From Anaerolineae bacterium (GTDB lineage: Bacteria; Chloroflexota; Anaerolineae; Anaerolineales; Villigracilaceae), in contig RFJH01000035.1 of assembly GCA_003694975.1 (NCBI GenBank), positions 1 through 7,492 on the forward strand: a DNA stretch of 7,492 nucleotides, written 5' to 3'. Positions 1 to 4,497 of this stretch are shown piece by piece (the stretch's first letter is position 1; every line of letters starts with the position of its first letter). The notes below the pieces were generated by a model. The model saw nothing but the letters and a program-made list of their open reading frames with translations, was not told where the DNA came from and did no database searches. Both the position numbers and the translations under genes were made by a program.

Positions 1-255
1 CAGTCGACCAAAGGCAGCCCAGGCCGCTTCGCGGTCGCCGCGTTCCAGCGCGGGTCGGATCAGGGCATGGTTGGCCTCGATGTACGCATGACCGGCTTCA
101 AAGGCATTGTTGTCAAAGTGGAAATGGTCGTGCCCGATTTGATAGCGCGGCGCGTCTTGCCGGAGGTTGGCGGCGATGACGCGTTCCAGGGCGCGTGGGC
201 TGAGCAGACCTTGTAGTGCCCGGGTAGTAATGGCGCGATGATAGGGCCCCTTCAC
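1..255 (-). CDS. Partial HET-C / zinc-dependent phospholipase C-like protein (5' end only)
   Basis: The first 85 codons of a gene that leaves the window at its left edge, read from a GTG at 255-253. The frame is open throughout. The GTG shares four bases (GTGA) with the TGA stop of the cyclase gene, and a purine-rich GGAAGGA lies about 11 bases upstream, inside the cyclase coding region, so the two are probably translationally coupled. The N-terminus begins near YHRAIT, has NLRQD around residues 30-34, then GHDHFHFDNN at 41-50, followed by an amphipathic Ala/Glu/Arg helix ending in AAFGRL. An early His, a mid Asp and an HxHFD cluster are the kind of metal-ligand pattern seen in HET-C and zinc-dependent phospholipase C / S1-P1 nuclease-like helical proteins; this is family-level inference from motif spacing. 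No signal peptide or membrane segment is visible, which argues for a cytoplasmic protein. That a gene exists here is fairly sure; its function is not. Confidence 0.62.
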   Translation of the reverse strand, partial: MKGPYHRAITTRALQGLLSPRALERVIAANLRQDAPRYQIGHDHFHFDNNAFEAGHAYIEANHALIRPALERGDREAAWAAFGRL

Positions 256-3026
256 GTTTCTCGCAGTCCTTCCAGGGCATAGACTTCCACCGGCTGGGTG
301 CGGCCCTCAACGTGAATCGGCGGGAGTGGCCTGGCGTGGACGTATTCGGCAACGGCTTCGTACGTGTTGCGGTGGAGAAGGATTTGTCCTGCCTGCGCGG
401 TATCCTGCAGGCGTTGGGCCAGGTTGACCGTATCGCCGATGGCGGTGTAGTTGAAGAGTTCGCTGGTGCCCACGTTGCCGACGACGGCCGGCCCGGTGGT
501 GATGCCAATGCGGAAGAGCAGGTGATGGGATGGGTCGTCTAAGTGGCGATGGATTTCCAGGGAGCGGCGGATGATCGCCTGCGCGGCGCGCACGGCGCGC
601 AGGGCGTGGTCCTTCTGGGGGTCGGGGCTGTTCCAGATTGCCAGGACGGCATCTCCCATGAATTTATCGAGGGTGCCTTCTTCGTCCAGGATGGCCTGCG
701 CGGCCAGGGAGAGGTAGGTGTTGAGCACTTTGAAGACCGTCTCCGGAGGAGTCCGTTCGGAGTAGGCAGTGAAGCCGACCAGATCGGCAAAGAGAACGGT
801 GACGATGTGCTTCGTCCCATCGAGGCGCAGGTTGGAGGGGTCGGCCAGGAGGCGGTCGCGCACACGCGGCGCGACGACGCGGCCGAACGTTTGCAGGATG
901 CGTTCGCGCTCGGCCTCGATCTTGCGCCGTTCGGTCAGGTCTTCGAAGACGATGGTCGCGCCCTTCGTATCCAGGTGGGCGTCGCGCAACGAGGAGCAGG
1001 AGACGCGCAAGTGCAGTTCCCCGCGCGGAGGAACGATGGGGGTGAGTTCGGTGCTGAGCGCGGCCTGTTTCCGTTTGAGGACGGTCTCGGTCAGGAGAGC
1101 CAGTTCGGGATAAAGGAAGGGGATGGCTTCGGCGAGAGGTCGCCCCACCACGTTTTCTGCGGAGATGCCCAGGATGCGTTCCGCGGCGCGGTTGAAGAGG
1201 GTGATCTTGCGCGAGAGGTCGGTGGTGATGATGCCGGTCGCTACGGACGCGAAAATATCGTCCATCAGGTTCTTCATTTCGAGGGTGCGCTCCAGGGTGC
1301 GCTGGAGGTTGGTGAAGAGGCGGGCGTTCTCCAGTGCCAGAGCGGATTGTGCGGCGACGGCGGCGAGGAAATCCAGGTCATCGCTGTTGTAGAGGTCTCC
1401 GGAACGACGTGGGCCGAGCGCCATGAAGCCGATCATGCGGCCTTCGTAGCGCAACGGCACGAAGGTGAAACCGGCCAGACGGTGATAGTGCTTTCCCTGC
1501 AGAGGTTCCGGAAACGGTCCTGCCGGCGGCAACCAGAGCGGTGTGGGCGATTCCCGGATCAGGCGGACGAGAGGGTCATCTGCCGGGTAGGGCGGCGCGC
1601 TGTCCTCGCGAGAGGCGTGGGGGAGGTATTCCCCTTGATCATCGTTATAGAGGTAGATAACGAATTTCTCCGGTGCCAGTGCCTGATCCAGTTGTTCTTC
1701 CAGCAGGCGCAAGGTGCGTTGCAGGTTCGGTGTGACCACCAGGCCGCGCGAGAGACTGCTGAGGGCGCGGCGGTAGTCCGCCGGGGAGCGGTAGAACATG
1801 CGGTCAATGGCACGTTGTACCAGATTGTGAAGGGGGCGTAACCCCATGACGAGGAGCAGCAAGTAAGCCGCGATGACCATCGGGTCGTTGGGCCTGACGG
1901 TCTCCTGCACTGCCAGAGAGAGCAACGTCAGCAGGAGGTAAAAAGCGGCCAGCGCCGCGGCGGTGGTCAGCAGGTAGGTCAGCGCGCGGCTGAGGACGCG
2001 GTCCACATCCAGCAGGCGGTAGCGGATGATGGCGTAGGTCACCGAGAGGGGCAGGAAAACCAGGGGAGGGAAATAAAGGGCAGCCCGAAATTCCGGGATC
2101 ACCCCGCCGAAGGCGATAGGGAGCAGATAGAGAAACAGGACCGGCAGGAAAGCGAGCGCCGCGCCGAAGATGATGATCCGACTCTGCTGACGAATGAGGG
2201 GCGAGTGGCTACGGATAAGGCGCGTGATCAGTGTGGCGATGAAGAAGAGCATGGCCAGGGCGATAAAGCCGTATCCCCAGATCCAGGTCTGGATGTAGGC
2301 GTGCGGTGTGCTCGGCAGCAGGATCTCTCGCGCGGCGGGGATGCCCAGGGCCAGGGTGAAGAGCCAGGGGAAGAAGCGTGACCTGGGGCGTTTCTCGACG
2401 AAGGGCATGGGTTGCGGGAAGACCAGCGCCAGGTGCGCCAGAGCGCCGGCAGCCACCGACAGGCTGAGTGACCATGCAAGCACCACGTAGTGGGTAGTGT
2501 TCATATCGAGGAAGGCAGCGGCGATAATTGTCGTCGCCGCGGTCATGGTGACGAATGCACGACTGGCGCGCAGGTCGGGGCGGATGCGGTAGGCCCAGAT
2601 GCCGGTCGCCAGGAAGAGCACTCCCACCACATACGGCACGATAAACAGCGTGACCAGGTCTCCCGGCGATGGTTTGATGGGCGTGATGACCAGTGTGAAG
2701 CGTTCCCCGGAGCGGCGTTCGAAGGTTGCCCCGATGGGCGCAAAGCCGTGGGCGCGCAGGATGGCACGCACTTCCTTCACCTCGCTAACCGTCTGCCCGT
2801 CGAGGGCAACCAGACGGTCAGACCATTGCACGCCGGCCTCACGCGCCGGCCAGTTTTTCCCTCTGATCTGGCTGATGACGTTGTGCGGTTCGATGAGCGC
2901 TCCCAAAAACGGCTCCTGATACCAGCGGGATGCCCATATCGGCGTAAGCGCGAGGACCACCAGCGCGATGAGGATGGATGCCAGGGGGACAGCGTGCTCC
3001 ATCCAGTGGGTTGGGACGTTTTTCAT
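252..3026 (-). CDS. Membrane sensor adenylate cyclase (PDZ-like, 7TM-type, GAF, PAS, class IIIb cyclase)
   Basis: Makes cAMP from ATP at the inner membrane in response to an unknown signal. The 924-residue protein has an N-terminal TM segment (about 12-32), an extracytoplasmic PDZ-like domain (about 40-118, with GVQWSDRLVALDGQTV at 65-80), several TM helices (about 123-395), the IIRYRLLDVDRVLSRALTYL stretch (333-352) and an RAIDRMFYR segment (405-413) familiar from ComP-like 7TM histidine kinases. A GAF domain (about 430-570), a PAS domain (about 585-700) and a class III nucleotidyl cyclase domain (about 735-920) follow. Catalytic residues are complete: metal-binding D748 and D792, adenine-selecting K788 and T861 (the Lys/Thr pair of class IIIb), and transition-state N868 and R872, so adenylate rather than guanylate cyclase is predicted. 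The ATG at 3026-3024 was chosen because GGGAG lies 7 bases upstream; a TTG nine codons earlier overlaps the probable -10 box. The stop overlaps the next gene. Catalysis is confident; the ligand is unknown. Confidence 0.93.
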   Translation of the reverse strand: MKNVPTHWMEHAVPLASILIALVVLALTPIWASRWYQEPFLGALIEPHNVISQIRGKNWPAREAGVQWSDRLVALDGQTVSEVKEVRAILRAHGFAPIGATFERRSGERFTLVITPIKPSPGDLVTLFIVPYVVGVLFLATGIWAYRIRPDLRASRAFVTMTAATTIIAAAFLDMNTTHYVVLAWSLSLSVAAGALAHLALVFPQPMPFVEKRPRSRFFPWLFTLALGIPAAREILLPSTPHAYIQTWIWGYGFIALAMLFFIATLITRLIRSHSPLIRQQSRIIIFGAALAFLPVLFLYLLPIAFGGVIPEFRAALYFPPLVFLPLSVTYAIIRYRLLDVDRVLSRALTYLLTTAAALAAFYLLLTLLSLAVQETVRPNDPMVIAAYLLLLVMGLRPLHNLVQRAIDRMFYRSPADYRRALSSLSRGLVVTPNLQRTLRLLEEQLDQALAPEKFVIYLYNDDQGEYLPHASREDSAPPYPADDPLVRLIRESPTPLWLPPAGPFPEPLQGKHYHRLAGFTFVPLRYEGRMIGFMALGPRRSGDLYNSDDLDFLAAVAAQSALALENARLFTNLQRTLERTLEMKNLMDDIFASVATGIITTDLSRKITLFNRAAERILGISAENVVGRPLAEAIPFLYPELALLTETVLKRKQAALSTELTPIVPPRGELHLRVSCSSLRDAHLDTKGATIVFEDLTERRKIEAERERILQTFGRVVAPRVRDRLLADPSNLRLDGTKHIVTVLFADLVGFTAYSERTPPETVFKVLNTYLSLAAQAILDEEGTLDKFMGDAVLAIWNSPDPQKDHALRAVRAAQAIIRRSLEIHRHLDDPSHHLLFRIGITTGPAVVGNVGTSELFNYTAIGDTVNLAQRLQDTAQAGQILLHRNTYEAVAEYVHARPLPPIHVEGRTQPVEVYALEGLRET

Positions 3027-3033
3027 CTTTTCG

Positions 3034-3038
3034 CTCCC
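3034..3038 (-). promoter_or_regulatory. Shine-Dalgarno of the adenylate cyclase gene
   Basis: GGGAG on the minus strand, inside a longer purine run AGGAAAGGGAG (3044-3034), sits 7 bases before the ATG at 3026. It decides the start: the alternative TTG codon further upstream would have no room for a ribosome binding site after the predicted transcription start. Confidence 0.75.
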
Positions 3039-3052
3039 TTTCCTCGAATACA

Positions 3053-3058
3053 ATTATA
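3053..3058 (-). promoter_or_regulatory. Probable -10 box of the adenylate cyclase gene
   Basis: A perfect TATAAT on the minus strand. It would place the transcription start near 3046-3044 and leave a leader of about 20 bases carrying the GGGAG Shine-Dalgarno. The expected -35 region (about 3076-3081, ACCGCC on the minus strand) does not resemble TTGACA, so the promoter may need an activator or be recognised mainly through the -10. It lies in an AT-rich island inside very GC-rich DNA. Confidence 0.55.
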
Positions 3059-3098
3059 CGCCATGTGTGACGATGGGCGGTTATAATAATCGCCATGT
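3059..3098. repeat. 8-bp direct repeat CGCCATGT flanking the divergent promoter core
   Basis: CGCCATGT occurs at 3059-3066 and again at 3091-3098, 32 bases apart (about three helical turns), each preceded by an AT-rich TATA-like stretch. The second copy contains the pduO start codon, so coding constraint explains part of it. An imperfect inverted partner (GATGGGCG, 3072-3079) lies between them. This could be an operator for a protein binding one DNA face, but 8 bp is short and chance is possible. Confidence 0.3.
3082..3087 (+). promoter_or_regulatory. Probable -10 box of pduO, placed for a leaderless mRNA
   Basis: A perfect TATAAT on the plus strand ends 7 bases before the A of the pduO ATG at 3095. 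With normal -10 to start spacing, transcription would begin at or within a base or two of that A, so the mRNA would have essentially no leader. There is no Shine-Dalgarno-like purine run before the ATG, in agreement with this. The -35 position (about 3059-3064, CGCCAT) is poor and falls next to the -10 box of the divergent cyclase promoter. Confidence 0.55.
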
Positions 3099-3640
3099 CC
3101 TCGTTTTATACCCGACAAGGGGACGACGGCACGACCGGCCTCCTGGGCGAGGGGCGCGTCCCCAAACACCACCCGCGCATCGAGGCCCTGGGCACATTGG
3201 ACGAAGCGAACGCGACCCTGGGCCTGGCGCGCGCTCAGGCGCGTTCTCCCCGAACCGAAGCGGTCCTGCTCGAAGCCCAACGCGATCTGTATAGCATGAT
3301 GGCGGAGGTGGCCGCCACGCCGGAGAACGCGGAACGTTTCCGCACCGTGGACGCGGCGCGAGTCGCCTGGCTGGAAGCGCAAATCGCCTCCATGAGCGAG
3401 ACCGTCGGCGCGCCGGAGGGCTTCATCGTGCCGGGAGATACTCCTGCCGGCGCAGCCCTTGCCCTGGCGCGGACGGTTGTCCGGCGCGCGGAGCGGCGTC
3501 TCTCCGCCTTGCTCGAGCAAGGGGAGGTGACCAATGTCGAGTTGCTGCGTTACCTGAATCGCCTCTCCTCGTTGTGCTTTGTGCTCGAATTGCTGGAGAA
3601 TCAGACCGCAGGGAAGTCCTCCACGCGGGCGAAGACCTGA
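3095..3640 (+). CDS. pduO: PduO-type cob(I)alamin adenosyltransferase
   Basis: Transfers the adenosyl group of ATP to cob(I)alamin (or a corrinoid precursor) to make coenzyme B12, in the cytoplasm, normally as a homotrimer. The 181 residues match the PduO/MMAB family end to end. The N-terminal ATP-binding signature YTRQGDDGTTGLLGEGRV is at 5-22, the RIEALGTLDEANA helix at 28-40, the GFIVPGDTPAG loop at 109-119, the LARTVVRRAERRL helix at 124-136 with the family's Arg cluster (R126, R130, R131, R134), and the C-terminal LRYLNRLSSLCFVLELLEN helix is present. Usual family length is about 180-200, so the protein is complete. The ATG at 3095 is the only start that keeps the conserved N-terminus. 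No Shine-Dalgarno precedes it, and a TATAAT box just upstream suggests a leaderless transcript. The one local oddity is Glu19 in GLLGEGR, where Gly is common. No cobalamin riboswitch fits in the short upstream region. Confidence 0.95.
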   Translation: MSSFYTRQGDDGTTGLLGEGRVPKHHPRIEALGTLDEANATLGLARAQARSPRTEAVLLEAQRDLYSMMAEVAATPENAERFRTVDAARVAWLEAQIASMSETVGAPEGFIVPGDTPAGAALALARTVVRRAERRLSALLEQGEVTNVELLRYLNRLSSLCFVLELLENQTAGKSSTRAKT

Positions 3641-3649
3641 TGCCGTACT

Positions 3650-3681
3650 GTGTTTCGGCCGGGAAAACGAGCGCGAAACAC
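3650..3681 (+). other. Intercistronic inverted repeat (hairpin) between pduO and the DUF554 gene
   Basis: GTGTTTCG at 3650-3657 is perfectly complementary to CGAAACAC at 3674-3681, with a 16-base loop; an extra U-G pair could extend the stem by one. The 3' arm ends 6 bases before the AGGAG Shine-Dalgarno of the next gene. There is no T tract after it, so it is not a classical intrinsic terminator. A role in mRNA processing, stability or control of translation of the second cistron is possible; chance cannot be excluded for an 8-bp stem. Confidence 0.4.
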
Positions 3682-3687
3682 GAAAGC

Positions 3688-3692
3688 AGGAG
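3688..3692 (+). promoter_or_regulatory. Shine-Dalgarno of the DUF554 gene
   Basis: AGGAG lies 7 bases before a GTG at 3700. It fixes the start at this GTG; the same frame stays open upstream to an ATG at 3574, but that stretch overlaps the end of pduO and does not look like the family's N-terminus. Confidence 0.8.
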
Positions 3693-3699
3693 TATCACT

Positions 3700-4449
3700 G
3701 TGACCGGAACAATTATCAACATCATTGCCGTCCTGATCGGCGGCTCGCTGGGGATGCTCTTTGGAGCGCGTCTCCCTGAGCGCCTGAAGCAAACCGTCAC
3801 CGGTGGTATGGGGTTGTTCACGGCGGCGATAGGGGTTCAGATGTTCCTCAAGACGGGCAACCCCCTGATCGTCCTGGGTAGCGTGCTGATCGGCGCGCTC
3901 CTGGGCGAGTGGTGGCGGATTGAAGAGGGGCTGCAATCCCTGGGACAGCGGCTTGAAAAACGTTTCGCCCGCAGCGATAGCGCCGAGGCCAGTCAACGCT
4001 TCGTGCGGGGGTTCCTGGTCTCCTCGCTCCTGTTTTGCGTCGGGCCGATGACCATCCTCGGTTCCATCCAGGATGGCCTGACCGGTGATTACAGCCTCCT
4101 GGCGGTGAAGTCGGTTCTGGATGGCTTCGCCGCGCTGGCGTTCGCTTCCACGCTTGGGGTCGGTGTGTTGTTCTCTACCCTGGTCATCCTGGCTTACCAG
4201 GGAGGGATCAGCCTGCTGGCGGCCCAGTTGAGCGCCCTGGTCACCGAGCCGATGATGACCGAGATGACCGCCGCCGGTGGGGTCATTCTAATGGGGCTGG
4301 CCATCAGCAGTTTGCTGGAAATCAAGCCCCTGCGCGTGGGAAATTTCCTGCCCGCGCTGGCCGTCGCGCCGTCGATTGTCTGGCTGCTTACCTGGTGGGA
4401 GACTGTGATTGCGCCCTGGCTGAAGGCGCATTTGCCTCTTCTTTTTTGA
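3700..4449 (+). CDS. DUF554 family multi-pass membrane protein (YdfK/YqgA-like)
   Basis: A 249-residue hydrophobic protein of the DUF554 family (relatives include Bacillus YdfK and Escherichia coli YqgA), whose molecular function is not established. It begins TGTIINIIAVLIGGSLGMLFG at 2-22, the family's usual first membrane helix. Further hydrophobic segments lie at about 33-49, 54-70, 102-120, 135-168, 190-210 and 222-245. Conserved stretches are FCVGPMTILGSIQDGL (about 109-124), KSVLDGFAALAFAST and ILAYQGGISLLA in the middle, and PLRVGNFLPAL near the C-terminus. The length is normal for the family (about 225-250). The start is GTG, supported by AGGAG 7 bases upstream and by the family N-terminus. 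It follows pduO by 59 bases on the same strand, so the two could be co-transcribed, though nothing ties a DUF554 protein to B12. It converges on the penicillin-binding protein gene 48 bases downstream, and I see no convincing terminator between them. Family assignment is firm; role unknown. Confidence 0.92.
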   Translation: MTGTIINIIAVLIGGSLGMLFGARLPERLKQTVTGGMGLFTAAIGVQMFLKTGNPLIVLGSVLIGALLGEWWRIEEGLQSLGQRLEKRFARSDSAEASQRFVRGFLVSSLLFCVGPMTILGSIQDGLTGDYSLLAVKSVLDGFAALAFASTLGVGVLFSTLVILAYQGGISLLAAQLSALVTEPMMTEMTAAGGVILMGLAISSLLEIKPLRVGNFLPALAVAPSIVWLLTWWETVIAPWLKAHLPLLF

Positions 4450-4497
4450 CGCGAAGAAGGTATAAAAGGGGCCGCACAACAAATAGCCGTTGCCCTG

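Noticed and set aside
543..1841. A 432-codon open frame on the plus strand opposite the cyclase gene.
   Set aside because: It lies wholly antisense to a gene with clear conserved domains, its product is Gly/Arg/Val/Glu-rich with no recognisable motif, and long antisense frames are expected in GC-rich DNA.
3066..3070. TGTGA in the divergent promoter as a possible CRP/cAMP receptor site, attractive next to an adenylate cyclase.
   Set aside because: Only the half-site is present; there is no TCACA partner at the required spacing.
3027..3094. A cobalamin riboswitch upstream of pduO.
   Set aside because: The gap is only 68 bases, the predicted transcript starts at the ATG, and no B12-box-like sequence is visible.
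3574..3699. A longer DUF554 protein starting at the ATG at 3574.
   Set aside because: The extra 42 residues overlap the end of pduO in another frame and are hydrophilic and unlike the family, whereas the GTG at 3700 has AGGAG at the right distance and the family N-terminus.
4450..4497. A bidirectional terminator between the convergent DUF554 and penicillin-binding protein genes.
   Set aside because: Only 4-7 bp imperfect stems can be drawn (such as CCGT/ACGG or CCTCTTC with GAAGAAGG), and none is followed by a proper T tract on either strand.
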